Positions 54,854 through 63,409 of a stretch of DNA of 64,000 bases are shown here, one piece after another (position 1 is the first letter of the stretch; each line of letters begins with the position of its first letter). The DNA is taken from NCBI RefSeq assembly GCF_020251205.1, contig NZ_JAIWYX010000005.1, positions 186,001 through 250,000 on the forward strand, read 5' to 3'. Both the position numbers and the translations under genes were made by a program. Below the pieces are notes generated by a model. It was not told the DNA's origin, made no database searches, and saw only the letters and a program-made list of their open reading frames with translations. Source of the stretch: Arthrobacter sp. M4. GTDB lineage: Bacteria; Actinomycetota; Actinomycetes; Actinomycetales; Micrococcaceae.

Positions 54854-56247
54854 GCCGCGTCCTCGAGACGGACCAGATCGCGTCCGCGGACTTCAGGTCC
54901 GACGGCGGCGGACACCAGCGTGATGAGCGAGTAGCCGATGAGCATCGCTGCGAGCGGCCACCAGTGGCCAGTGACGGCGGTGAGTGTTGCGGCGAGCAGC
55001 GGGCCAATGGCCGTTGCGAGAATGCCGCCAATTTCCTTGGCCAGGGCCAGCTGAGTGAAGCGCGTGCGGGCTCCAAAGAATTCGGCCATGGTGACGCTCT
55101 CCATCGAGAACAGGCTCAAAACGCCGAGGTTCAGTCCGATGACCATGGCCACCGTGATGAGGGTGGTGTTGCCGCTGGTGATCATGAGCATCATGGGAAT
55201 CGCGAAGATTGTGGTGAGGATGCTGAGTGTCATGTACAGCGGCTTGCGGCCAAACCTGTCGCCGAGGATACCGATCGCAGGGACGGTCACGAAGCCCACC
55301 AACGAACCCCACATGATGGAGGACGTGCCCACGGTCTTGTCGACGAGGAGGACGGAGGCAAGGTAGCCGACCAGGAAGGTTTGGACGAGGCCCGAGTTGC
55401 CCGCCTGGCCGAAACGCAGACCCAAGGCGATCAGGAAGGACTTGCCTTTACGCTGGTGAAGCGCCTTTTCCAGCGTTCCAGTGCTCTTTTCCGCTTCTAC
55501 GGCGGCAGCCTGGTGGGACTTGATGTCCTTGCGGCTGAGGGCAACACCATCAACCACATCCTCACGCTGTTCGAAGACCGGGCTTTCCTTGAGGGACCTA
55601 CGGATCCAGACGGCGAAAATCATCAGCAGGAAGCTTGCCAGGAACGGGATACGCCAACCCCAGCTGAGGAGCTGCTCCTCGGATAGCGCGGCGATCAGGA
55701 TGGCCCAGAGTGCGGACGCGCCCAGGGTGCCGGAGTTGGTGCCCAGGCTGACGAGGGAAGAAATCAGGCCACGACGACGGACTGGGGCGTATTCCGCCAG
55801 CATCACCGTGGCACCTGCGATTTCGGCGCCTGCGCCAAAACCCTGGATGAGCCGCAGGGCCACCAGGAGGATCGGTGCCCAGATGCCAATCATGGCGTAC
55901 GTGGGCAGGAAGCCAATGAGGGTAGTGGATGCACCCATCAGGGCGATAGTGATGAAGAGAACCTTCTTACGCCCGATCTTGTCGCCCATGCGGCCGAAGT
56001 AGATGGCGCCCACAAGGCGGGCCACGTACCCGACGCCATATGTGGCCATGGCGGCTATGAGGCCGATAACCGGGCTGACGTCCGGGAAGAAGATCTTGTT
56101 GAAGACGATGGCGGCTGCCAGCGAATAGAGCTGGAAGTCCATGAACTCCATGGCGGTTCCAAGCCAGCCGGATACGGCTGCTTTAGCCAGGTCCCTGGTT
56201 GTCCTGGACTCTTTCTTGGTGGTGGCCGCCGCGATGCTCTCGGTCAT
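54850..56247 (-). CDS. MHS-family MFS transporter
   Basis: 465 residues, about 12 helices; MHS signatures GWLGTAMEFMDFQLYSLAAA, YFGRMGDKIGRKKVLF and RLIQGFGAGAEIAGATVML, and a long charged loop in the middle (RKDIKSHQAAAVEAEKSTG). First gene of the six-gene operon, reading away from its regulator. The likely cargo is the sugar acid used by the pathway. Confidence 0.87.
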   Translation of the reverse strand: MTESIAAATTKKESRTTRDLAKAAVSGWLGTAMEFMDFQLYSLAAAIVFNKIFFPDVSPVIGLIAAMATYGVGYVARLVGAIYFGRMGDKIGRKKVLFITIALMGASTTLIGFLPTYAMIGIWAPILLVALRLIQGFGAGAEIAGATVMLAEYAPVRRRGLISSLVSLGTNSGTLGASALWAILIAALSEEQLLSWGWRIPFLASFLLMIFAVWIRRSLKESPVFEQREDVVDGVALSRKDIKSHQAAAVEAEKSTGTLEKALHQRKGKSFLIALGLRFGQAGNSGLVQTFLVGYLASVLLVDKTVGTSSIMWGSLVGFVTVPAIGILGDRFGRKPLYMTLSILTTIFAIPMMLMITSGNTTLITVAMVIGLNLGVLSLFSMESVTMAEFFGARTRFTQLALAKEIGGILATAIGPLLAATLTAVTGHWWPLAAMLIGYSLITLVSAAVGPEVRGRDLVRLEDAA

Positions 56248-56299
56248 CAGTGCTCCTTTGCATGCGATGAAGATGGGAGAAGAGGAAGGGGAGAAACTT

Positions 56300-56348
56300 C
56301 ACTACCATACAAGCACTACCATTCTAGTTTGTCAACGGAATAAACTAG
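56300..56348. promoter_or_regulatory. Operator region between transporter operon and GntR gene
   Basis: Direct repeat CACTACCAT at 56300-56308 and 56314-56322 (14-bp period), then an inverted repeat CTAGTTT (56324-56330) / AAACTAG (56342-56348) with an 11-bp spacer ending 5 bases before the GntR start. It could serve both divergent promoters. Confidence 0.65.
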
Positions 56349-56352
56349 GGTC

Positions 56353-57171
56353 ATGGCAAGGGGAACAAACGCTAACGGTCAGGCATCCAAAGCGTCTCAG
56401 TCGTCCGGCAGGACAGGCGCAGTGGACAGGGTAGAGGCGCCGGCAAAGGTGCAGGTGTCCGCCAAGTTGCAGACACCCCGGTTGTCCGTCCGCGATCAGA
56501 CGCTGGACACACTGCGTCGCCGGATCATCTCCCTTCAGCTCCCGCCAGGTGAAGCGCTGTCAGAGAACGAGTTGGCCCAGGAACTCGGCGTCAGCCGGAC
56601 GCCGGTGCGGGAAAGCCTGATCCTCCTGCGCGAGGAGGGGCTGGTTCAGGTGTTCCCCCAGATAGGGTCTTTTGTATCTCTTGTTGACCTCAGTCGAGTG
56701 TCCGAGGCGCAGTTTGTGCGCGAGGCCATCGAGTGTGCCTCCCTGGCGGACATTTCAGTGGACGCGCAAGGCATAGCGGGTCTGCGGAAGATCTTGGCCG
56801 CTCAGTCTGAGGCCGACGCCCACGGCGACATGGACGAATTCTTTCGGCTGGACGAGGACTTCCACCGGGAACTCCTGCGCTTGGCGGGTCATGAATCGGC
56901 TTGGGCCGCGGTCAACTCGGCCAAGGCGCACTTGGACCGGGCGCGCCGCATGAGCCTCATTGACGCCCGGCCGGTGTCTACGCTCATAGAGCAGCACACC
57001 GCTGTCGTCGATGCACTCGAGGCCAATAACCTGACTGACGCCGACAAATCCTTGCGCAGCCACCTCCGTGCCGTCTTCGAGGACGTCAAGCGTATTCAGG
57101 CGGCGACGCCGGAACTTTTCTCTGATGGCACGGCCAAACCCACTCGTCGGAGCATTGCCCGCTTGGGTTAG
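56353..57171 (+). CDS. GntR-family (FCD) regulator of the hexonate operon
   Basis: 272 residues. A disordered Ser/Ala/Lys N-tail of about 45 residues, winged helix (LDTLRRRIISLQLPPGEALSE, LGVSRTPVRESLILLREEGLVQV), then an FCD domain (RLDEDFHRELLRLAGHES, TLIEQHTAVVDALEANN). Divergent from the transporter-led operon, so it is the likely local regulator, probably a repressor released by a hexonate or KDG. Confidence 0.88.
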   Translation: MARGTNANGQASKASQSSGRTGAVDRVEAPAKVQVSAKLQTPRLSVRDQTLDTLRRRIISLQLPPGEALSENELAQELGVSRTPVRESLILLREEGLVQVFPQIGSFVSLVDLSRVSEAQFVREAIECASLADISVDAQGIAGLRKILAAQSEADAHGDMDEFFRLDEDFHRELLRLAGHESAWAAVNSAKAHLDRARRMSLIDARPVSTLIEQHTAVVDALEANNLTDADKSLRSHLRAVFEDVKRIQAATPELFSDGTAKPTRRSIARLG

Positions 57172-57183
57172 GCGTATACGCTG

Positions 57184-57768
57184 CTAGCGGTCGGAAGCCT
57201 TAGCTGCTTTCGCGGCCGCCTTTGCTGCCTGCTTGCTGGCCCGCACTTTGCTGAGCGATTCCGGATCCACGATGTCGGCAACCGAGAGGAAGGCGCCTTC
57301 CTGGCCGTATGGCTCAGCGGCCTCACGCCATCCATCTGCCTGCAGCCCGCGCTGTTTGCCCAGCAATGCGAGGAAAATCTTGGCCTTCTGCTCCCCAAAT
57401 CCAGGCAAGGCCTTCAACCTGTTGAGCACCTCGGCACCATCGGGATCGCCCTGCGTCCAAATAGCCGTGGCGTCGCCGTCCCATTCGCGGTGCACCGTCT
57501 CCGCAAGGGCCTGAACGCGGCCAGCCATCGACCCAGGGAAGCGGTGCACGGACGGACTCTGCTTGAAGACTTCAACGAACTCTGCCGGATCGTAGCTTGC
57601 GATCGTGGCAGGATCCACGGACCCGATGCGAGCCCGGATCTTCTCCGGACCAGCAAAGGCAGACTCCATAGTCACCTGCTGGTCAAGCAGCATGCCAGTC
57701 AAGAGCGCAAAGGCGTCATCGCTCAGCAGCTTGTCGGCAGCGGGATCTCCAGTGATGTGCAGTTCCAT
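57184..57768 (-). CDS. HhH-GPD family base-excision repair-like protein
   Basis: 194 residues from ATG 57768. Contains the helix-hairpin-helix ALPGFGEQKAKIFLALLG and LLTGMLLDQQVTMESAF of the uncharacterised actinobacterial HhH-GPD family. The catalytic Asp of true glycosylases is not clear, so binding or a divergent glycosylase is possible. The C-tail is a Lys/Ala-rich helix (KQAAKAAAKAAKASDR), probably for DNA contact. Convergent with the GntR gene, and 32 nt below the MarR gene on the same strand. Confidence 0.82.
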   Translation of the reverse strand: MELHITGDPAADKLLSDDAFALLTGMLLDQQVTMESAFAGPEKIRARIGSVDPATIASYDPAEFVEVFKQSPSVHRFPGSMAGRVQALAETVHREWDGDATAIWTQGDPDGAEVLNRLKALPGFGEQKAKIFLALLGKQRGLQADGWREAAEPYGQEGAFLSVADIVDPESLSKVRASKQAAKAAAKAAKASDR

Positions 57769-57800
57769 GCGCCCCATCCTCCCACCTGCGCCGGTGCTCG

Positions 57801-58271
57801 TCATGCCTCGCCGCCCCACAGCGCCTTGCGCAGCAGGCGCTTCAGTTCTGTGGCCTCGTTGCCTGACAACACCGCCAGCTGCTGTTGTTCACTGGCCTCC
57901 GCCGCGGCCCGTGCCTTTTTGTGAATCTTGTGGCCTTCAGCCGTTGCCACGATGATTTTGGCCCTGCGGTCGTGCTTACCAGTTGCCCTCTTTACCAACC
58001 TTCGCTTTTCGAGTTCATCCACCAGGCTAACCACCTGGCTCGGATCCAGGCTCAGGAAATCCGCCAGCTCGCGCTGCGTGGGTTCCAACTCGCTGCAAGC
58101 AAGCGTCAGCACGGAGAAGGACCGTTCCCTGAGTCCGAAGTCAGCGAGGGCCCGGTTGTTCAAGGCCGAGCCGGCGGCATGCAGCTTGGCAAGCAGCAGG
58201 CCCACGTCCATGCCGATCTCTGCCCCCGCGAGTCGAGGCATCTGCGCGCCCTCTGTTTCCTGCTGTGTCAT
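57801..58271 (-). CDS. MarR-family transcriptional regulator
   Basis: 156 residues from ATG 58271. Winged helix: LTLACSELEPTQRELADFLSLDPSQVVSLVDELEKRRLV, wing basic motif HDRRAKIIVATAEGHKIHKKA. It is divergent from an SDR-led catabolic operon with a MarR-type palindrome between. Members regulating aromatic-acid CoA pathways are often released by acyl-CoA thioesters, which fits this operon. Confidence 0.88.
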   Translation of the reverse strand: MTQQETEGAQMPRLAGAEIGMDVGLLLAKLHAAGSALNNRALADFGLRERSFSVLTLACSELEPTQRELADFLSLDPSQVVSLVDELEKRRLVKRATGKHDRRAKIIVATAEGHKIHKKARAAAEASEQQQLAVLSGNEATELKRLLRKALWGGEA

Positions 58272-58297
58272 AGCCACCCAACTACTGGTAAAAAACA

Positions 58298-58318
58298 ATC
58301 ATTGACATTTTCAACGAT
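58298..58318. promoter_or_regulatory. MarR operator
   Basis: ATCATTGA-CATTT-TCAACGAT, 8-bp arms with one mismatch, plus a related half-site TCATTGATTGT at 58327-58337. It lies between marR and the SDR gene and is likely to control both. Confidence 0.7.
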
Positions 58319-58388
58319 CGGTATTCTCATTGATTGTGACAAGGATCTCACGAGGACGTGGGGTCGGCCCAAAGCAAAGGAGCAAGCA

Positions 58389-59330
58389 ATGAGCTTGGAC
58401 GGAAAAGTTGCCATCGTCACCGGCAGCGGGCAGGGCCTGGGCCTGGCCTACGCTCGGGAACTCGCTAGGCAGGGTGCCGCCGTCATTATTAATGACGTCA
58501 ACGCAGAGAACGCCGCTGCGGCTGTCGGGCAGATTGAGGCCGACGGCGGGCGCGCCACCGCCGTCGTCGTGCCAGTGGGAGGTACTGACGCCGCGAAGGC
58601 ACTGGTTGCGGCCGCCCTGGACGCGTTCGGCCGGCTGGACATCCTGGTCACCAACGCGGGGGTCCTGCGCGACAAGACCCTGCTGAAGATGACGGACGAG
58701 GACTTCGACGTCGTGATCAACGTTCACCTGAAGGGCACCTTCACGTGTGTCCGGGAGGCCTTTGCCTACTTCAAGGAAAACAAGGTTGCAGGCCGCATCA
58801 TCACTATCGGCTCGCCGACGGGTCAGCGCGGCAACTTCGGACAGGGCAATTACGCCGCAGCCAAGGCAGGCGTTGTGGGCATGGTCCGTTCGTGGGCGCT
58901 CGAAATGAAGAGAGCCGGAGTCACGGTCAATGCGGTGATTCCGGTTGCCGCCACGGCCATGACCAGGACCGTGCCGTACTTCCAGAAGGCAGTCGAGGCC
59001 GAGGAACGCGGAGAGGACATGCCCGCGTTCTTCCGTCACGACCTCGGTTTTGGAACGGCCGACGATGTCGCGGGCCTGGTGGCCTTCCTCGCCTCCGACG
59101 CGGCTTCCGGCATCACCGGCCAGGCGATCGGCATCGGAGGAGACCGGCTGCAGGTCTGGACGCATCCGACCCCGGCCAGCACCGAATACCGCGACGGCGG
59201 CTGGAGTTACCAGGCGCTGCAGGAAAAGGCCGGCATCCTGTTCAACGGGCAAACGCTGGAGGGCGTGGGCGAAGAATTCCCGCCGTTGCCGGCCGAATTG
59301 CAGCCGTCCGAAACGGCTGGAGCACGCTGA
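58389..59330 (+). CDS. SDR-family dehydrogenase (hydroxyacyl-CoA type)
   Basis: 313 residues from ATG 58389 (AAGGAG upstream); the open frame continues far upstream only as the shadow of marR. NAD motif VTGSGQGLGLAYA, VTNAGVLRD, catalytic Ser in ITIGSPTGQRG and Tyr/Lys in GNYAAAKAG. It has an extra C-terminal extension of about 55 residues beyond the usual SDR core. Likely the hydroxyacyl-CoA oxidation step of the operon's pathway. Confidence 0.87.
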   Translation: MSLDGKVAIVTGSGQGLGLAYARELARQGAAVIINDVNAENAAAAVGQIEADGGRATAVVVPVGGTDAAKALVAAALDAFGRLDILVTNAGVLRDKTLLKMTDEDFDVVINVHLKGTFTCVREAFAYFKENKVAGRIITIGSPTGQRGNFGQGNYAAAKAGVVGMVRSWALEMKRAGVTVNAVIPVAATAMTRTVPYFQKAVEAEERGEDMPAFFRHDLGFGTADDVAGLVAFLASDAASGITGQAIGIGGDRLQVWTHPTPASTEYRDGGWSYQALQEKAGILFNGQTLEGVGEEFPPLPAELQPSETAGAR

Positions 59331-59331
59331 G

Positions 59332-60219
59332 GTGTCCCGCTACGAACTGGGTATCGACGCCGCAAAGCTCGACGCCATCGACATGCACGTCCACCTCGAA
59401 GTGGACAGTTGCGGGCATGCCTCCCTCCCACAGGTTCTCACCGAGGCGTCCGCGAAATACTTCAAGGCCGAGGATCGCTCCCCAAGCTTGGACCGCATTG
59501 CCGAGGTGTACCGCGAACTGAACATGGCCGCCGTCGTTTTTACCGTCGATGCCCGGACCCAGCTCAAGCACCAACCCAACAGCATCCCGGAGCTCATCGA
59601 GGGCGCCGCCAGGAACAACGATGTCCTCATCCCGTTTGGCAGCGTAGATCCGCGAACCGGCGAGGACGCGATCGCCGGGGCGAAGCACCAGTCAGTGGAA
59701 CTCGGGGCAAGAGGCTTCAAGTTCCATCCCAGCCTGCAGGGCTTCGACCCCTCCAACGAAACCTTCTACCCGCTGTGGGAAACCCTGCAGGAACTGGGCC
59801 TCCCGGCGATCTTCCACACGGGACAGAACGGCATGGGCGCAGGCCTTCCCGGCGGGTACGGCATTAAGCTGGCGTACTCCAACCCGCTGCTGCTGGATGC
59901 CGTCGCGGCGGACTTCCCTGGCCTGCAGATCATCATGGCCCACCCCTCAGTGCCGTGGCAGGACGAAGCCAACTCCATCGCCACACACAAATCGAACGTG
60001 TTCATTGACCTCTCCGGTTGGTCGCCGAAGTACTTCCCGGAGTCCCTGGTGAAGGCCTCCGACTCTGTGCTGCAGGACAAGGTGCTCTTCGGCACCGATT
60101 TCCCGCTGATCACCCCGCAGAAATGGCTGGGCGCCTTCGCCGAGCTGCCGTTGAAGGACGAGGTCCGCCCAAAGATCCTGAAGGACAACGCGGTGCGGCT
60201 GCTTGGGCTGGAAGGCTGA
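59332..60219 (+). CDS. Amidohydrolase-family metal-dependent hydrolase
   Basis: 295 residues from GTG 59332, 1 nt after the SDR stop. Amidohydrolase-2 barrel: AIDMHVHLEVD (HxH), metal or acid ligands in GFKFHPSLQGF, AIFHTGQNG, IIMAHPSVPWQDEA and the Asp of LFGTDFPLITPQ. The family includes decarboxylases (gamma-resorcylate, ACMS) and ring or C-C hydrolases. In this operon it may remove a carboxyl group or cleave a beta-dicarbonyl; not decided. Confidence 0.85.
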   Translation: MSRYELGIDAAKLDAIDMHVHLEVDSCGHASLPQVLTEASAKYFKAEDRSPSLDRIAEVYRELNMAAVVFTVDARTQLKHQPNSIPELIEGAARNNDVLIPFGSVDPRTGEDAIAGAKHQSVELGARGFKFHPSLQGFDPSNETFYPLWETLQELGLPAIFHTGQNGMGAGLPGGYGIKLAYSNPLLLDAVAADFPGLQIIMAHPSVPWQDEANSIATHKSNVFIDLSGWSPKYFPESLVKASDSVLQDKVLFGTDFPLITPQKWLGAFAELPLKDEVRPKILKDNAVRLLGLEG

Positions 60220-60220
60220 G

Positions 60221-61480
60221 ATGAGTACGACGACGACCCCGGCCGCGGTGCCAGACTCACCGGCGTCCGCGGCTGCTGTGCCAGCCTCACCGACAGCGAA
60301 GCGGCTCTACGCCGTATCCGATTGGTACGACGCTGAGTCCCTCCTCACGGACGCAGAGCGCGGAGTCCTTGGCCGGCTCCGGGCCTTCCTCCAAGAACAT
60401 GCGAAGCCGCTGCTCGCCGAATATTGGGAGCGCGGCGAATTCCCGGAACAACTGGCCCGGCCGTTGATCGACCTCGACCTCATGGAACCGGCCGAGCTCA
60501 CAAGCTTGGGGCAGGGCCCGGCGCGCGGGATATACCAAGGTTTCCGCATTTTCGAACTCGCCCGCACGGACGCATCCCTGGCCACGTGGTACACAGCCCA
60601 GGCCGGGCTCTTCCGCACAGCCATCCGGGTCGGCGCCTCGGAGAATCAGCAGCGCGAATGGATGCCTCGGGTTGTGGACTTCACGCTCAAGGGCGTCTTC
60701 TCGCTGACCGAGCCGGAATCCGGTTCGGATATCGCCGGGGGACTGTCGACGACGGCACGCCGCGAGGGTGACACATGGATCCTCGACGGCGCCAAGCGCT
60801 GGATCGGTGGCGCGCTCACCGCCGATGTGCTGGCCGTGTTCGCCCGGGATGTCGCGGACGGGCAGGTCAAAGCCTTCCTCGTCGACCGGACTGCTCCCGG
60901 CGTCACGCTGGAGAAAATCCACGGCAAGACGGCCCTGCGCATGATGCAGAACGCGCACATCACGTTGGAGGGTGTTCGCGTCCCCGAGTCGATGCGCCTG
61001 CACAGTGTGAACTCGTTCCGGGACGTAGCAGCGATGCTTCGGGCCATGCGCTCTGATGTCGCGTGGATCGCCGCCGGACTCCAGGCCGGTGCCTTCGAAG
61101 CCGCCTTGAAATACGTCACCGAACGCAACCAGTTCGGCCGGCCTGTGGGTTCCTTCCAGCTGGTCCAGGAAAAACTGGCGCGGATGCTCGGCAACGTCAC
61201 CAGCAGCCTGTCCCTGGTGGTCCGGCTGACCGAACAGCAGGCCCGCGGTATCTTCCGTGATCAGGATTCAGCCCTGGCCAAGATGCAAACCTGCCTGAAC
61301 ATGCGGGAAACCGTCGCGCTGACCCGCGAAGTGGTCGGCGGCAACGGCATCACCCTAGACACCGACGTCGCCCGCTTCCACGCGGACGCCGAAGCTGTCT
61401 ACTCATACGAGGGCACCCACGAGATCAACGCCCTCATCGTCGGCCGCGCCCTCACGGGCGAAAGCGCCTTCACCCGCTAA
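60221..61480 (+). CDS. Acyl-CoA dehydrogenase, glutaryl-CoA dehydrogenase-like
   Basis: 419 residues from ATG 60221, overlapping nothing and 1 nt after the previous stop. A Pro/Ala N-tail of about 30 residues, then an ACAD fold with FSLTEPESGSDIAGG, YVTERNQFGRPVGSFQLVQEKLA and the catalytic Glu in YSYEGTHEINALIVGRALTG, the pattern of glutaryl-CoA and related dehydrogenases. FAD-dependent desaturation of an acyl-CoA in the operon's pathway. Confidence 0.88.
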   Translation: MSTTTTPAAVPDSPASAAAVPASPTAKRLYAVSDWYDAESLLTDAERGVLGRLRAFLQEHAKPLLAEYWERGEFPEQLARPLIDLDLMEPAELTSLGQGPARGIYQGFRIFELARTDASLATWYTAQAGLFRTAIRVGASENQQREWMPRVVDFTLKGVFSLTEPESGSDIAGGLSTTARREGDTWILDGAKRWIGGALTADVLAVFARDVADGQVKAFLVDRTAPGVTLEKIHGKTALRMMQNAHITLEGVRVPESMRLHSVNSFRDVAAMLRAMRSDVAWIAAGLQAGAFEAALKYVTERNQFGRPVGSFQLVQEKLARMLGNVTSSLSLVVRLTEQQARGIFRDQDSALAKMQTCLNMRETVALTREVVGGNGITLDTDVARFHADAEAVYSYEGTHEINALIVGRALTGESAFTR

Positions 61481-61571
61481 CATCCACCCGCTAAACCCCG
61501 ACGACGGCCGGCTGGCTCCGCGAGGCCGCCCACCGCCGTCGAACCTTCCCCAACACACCCAGGAGGCAACG

Positions 61572-62027
61572 ATGCCCAATCTCGTGGTCGATTTCGACAC
61601 CCTGCTCACCATGTCCGGCGCCGACCTTGGCACCACCGACTACCGCCAGATCACCCAGGACCAGATCAACCTCTTCGCCGACGCCACGGATGACCAGCAG
61701 TGGATCCATGTGGATCCCGAGCTGGCCAAGGACGGCCCCTTCGGCGCGCCGATCGCGCACGGTTTCTTGACGCTGTCACTCATCATCCCGTTCTGGGGTG
61801 AGCTGTTCGACGTGGACGGCGTCACCACCAAGGTCAACTACGGACTCGACAAAGTACGCTTCACGTCCCCGGTCAAGGTCGGCTCGAAGGTCCGCATGCA
61901 GGCCAGCATCGCCGAGGTTACAGAGGTCAAGGGCGGCGCCCAGATCAAGGTCAACGCCACCATCGAAATTGAAGGACAGGAGCGGCCCGCCGTCGTCGCC
62001 GAATTCCTGGCCCGTTTTTACAAATAA
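61572..62027 (+). CDS. MaoC-like (R)-hydratase
   Basis: 151 residues, AGGAGG upstream. Hot-dog fold with the catalytic motif FADATDDQQWIHVDPELA ... APIAHGFLTLSL (Asp and His). Hydrates an enoyl-CoA, following the acyl-CoA dehydrogenase step. Confidence 0.9.
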   Translation: MPNLVVDFDTLLTMSGADLGTTDYRQITQDQINLFADATDDQQWIHVDPELAKDGPFGAPIAHGFLTLSLIIPFWGELFDVDGVTTKVNYGLDKVRFTSPVKVGSKVRMQASIAEVTEVKGGAQIKVNATIEIEGQERPAVVAEFLARFYK

Positions 62028-62060
62028 ACCCACACCGCTTCTCGTCCCCAAGGAACAGTC

Positions 62061-63386
62061 ATGTCCGGACACACCACGCTCGCCCCTGCGAGCCAGACCG
62101 CGCAGCGCAAAGAGGCGCGCACGGTCATCCTGTCCAGCTATCTGGGCAGCACCATCGAGTTCTACGACTTCCTTCTCTACGCCACCGCAGCGGCTGTGGC
62201 CTTCCCCAAGGTTTTCTTCGCCGGCACAGACGAGTGGGTGGGTGTTATTGCCGCCTACGCAACCCTCGCCGCCGGCTATGTCGCCCGCCCGCTGGGCGGA
62301 GTCATCTTCGGACACTTCGGCGACAGGATCGGCCGCAAGGGCATGCTCATTGTCTCTATGTCCGTCATGGGCATCGCCTCTACGCTGATCGGCCTCATTC
62401 CCGGTGCCGGAATCATCGGACCTTGGGGTGCCGTAATCCTGGTCCTGCTGCGCGTCTGCCAGGGGATCGCAGTTGGCGGTGAGTGGGGTGGTGCTGCACT
62501 CATGGCGCTGGAGCACTCCGAACCGAGTAAGCGCGGCTTCGCGGCGTCGTTCGTGAACGCCGGTGCACCCAGCGGCGCGGTCCTCGGCACCGTCATCATG
62601 GGCATCTTCTCGGCGTTGCCGCAGGACGCGTTCCTGGCCTGGGGATGGCGCGTACCGTTCCTGCTGTCCTTCGTTCTGTTGATCGTTGGCCTGTTCGTAC
62701 GGATGCGCGTTTCCGAAAGCCCGATCTTCGCCGAAGCCATTGCCCGTGAGAAGGCCCAAGGCGTCAAGTCGAAGCTGCCGCTCCTTGAGGTCCTGCGCAG
62801 GCCTAAGGCCCTGATCATGATCATGCTGGCCGGCGCCGCAGGTTTCGGCCTGCAGGTGGTGCTGCCGACGTTCTCTGTCACGTATGCCGTCTCCAAGGGA
62901 GCGCCGCAACAAGGTGTGCTGTACGCCTTCGCGGGTGCTTCGGCAATCTCCATCGTGTTCGTGCTGCTCGGTGGCCGACTTTCGGACCGACTCGGTCGCC
63001 GTCCCGTGATGGTGGCGGGACTCGTGTTGTTCGCCGCTTACCTGCTGCCAATGTTCAGCCTCTTGGGCTCAGGCAATGTAGCGCTGGTCTTCCTGGCCTT
63101 TACCGTGGCCCTCATCCTGCACTCCTGCCTTTACGGTCCGCTTGCCGCCTTCGTGTCCGAACAATTCGGAACCACTGCCCGCTACACAGGAGCGGCGCTC
63201 GGCTACCAGTTGGCCACACTGGTTGGCGCAGGCTTCACTCCGGGCATAGTGGCGGGGCTGTACAAGGACTCCGGTCAAAACGTCGGAACCGTGGCGGCCT
63301 TCCTCGCGGGTCTGGCAGTGGTGTCGATTGTGTCCATCCTGCTGACGCGCGAATCTAAGAACAACAACCTCGCGTCGGTGGGTTAG
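62061..63386 (+). CDS. MHS-family MFS transporter
   Basis: 441 residues, about 12 helices; SYLGSTIEFYDFLLYATAAA, GHFGDRIGRKGMLI and RVCQGIAVGGEWGGAALMALEHSE are MHS signatures. Third MHS carrier in the window. Probable importer of the acid that the ligase activates. Confidence 0.87.
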   Translation: MSGHTTLAPASQTAQRKEARTVILSSYLGSTIEFYDFLLYATAAAVAFPKVFFAGTDEWVGVIAAYATLAAGYVARPLGGVIFGHFGDRIGRKGMLIVSMSVMGIASTLIGLIPGAGIIGPWGAVILVLLRVCQGIAVGGEWGGAALMALEHSEPSKRGFAASFVNAGAPSGAVLGTVIMGIFSALPQDAFLAWGWRVPFLLSFVLLIVGLFVRMRVSESPIFAEAIAREKAQGVKSKLPLLEVLRRPKALIMIMLAGAAGFGLQVVLPTFSVTYAVSKGAPQQGVLYAFAGASAISIVFVLLGGRLSDRLGRRPVMVAGLVLFAAYLLPMFSLLGSGNVALVFLAFTVALILHSCLYGPLAAFVSEQFGTTARYTGAALGYQLATLVGAGFTPGIVAGLYKDSGQNVGTVAAFLAGLAVVSIVSILLTRESKNNNLASVG

Positions 63387-63409
63387 CCGGTTGAGGTAGG
63401 AGGACAGAA

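Noticed and set aside
57885..58388. Upstream extension of the SDR frame (58389 gene)
   Set aside because: It runs antisense through marR and its operator; ATG 58389 has a good ribosome site and begins the SDR fold.
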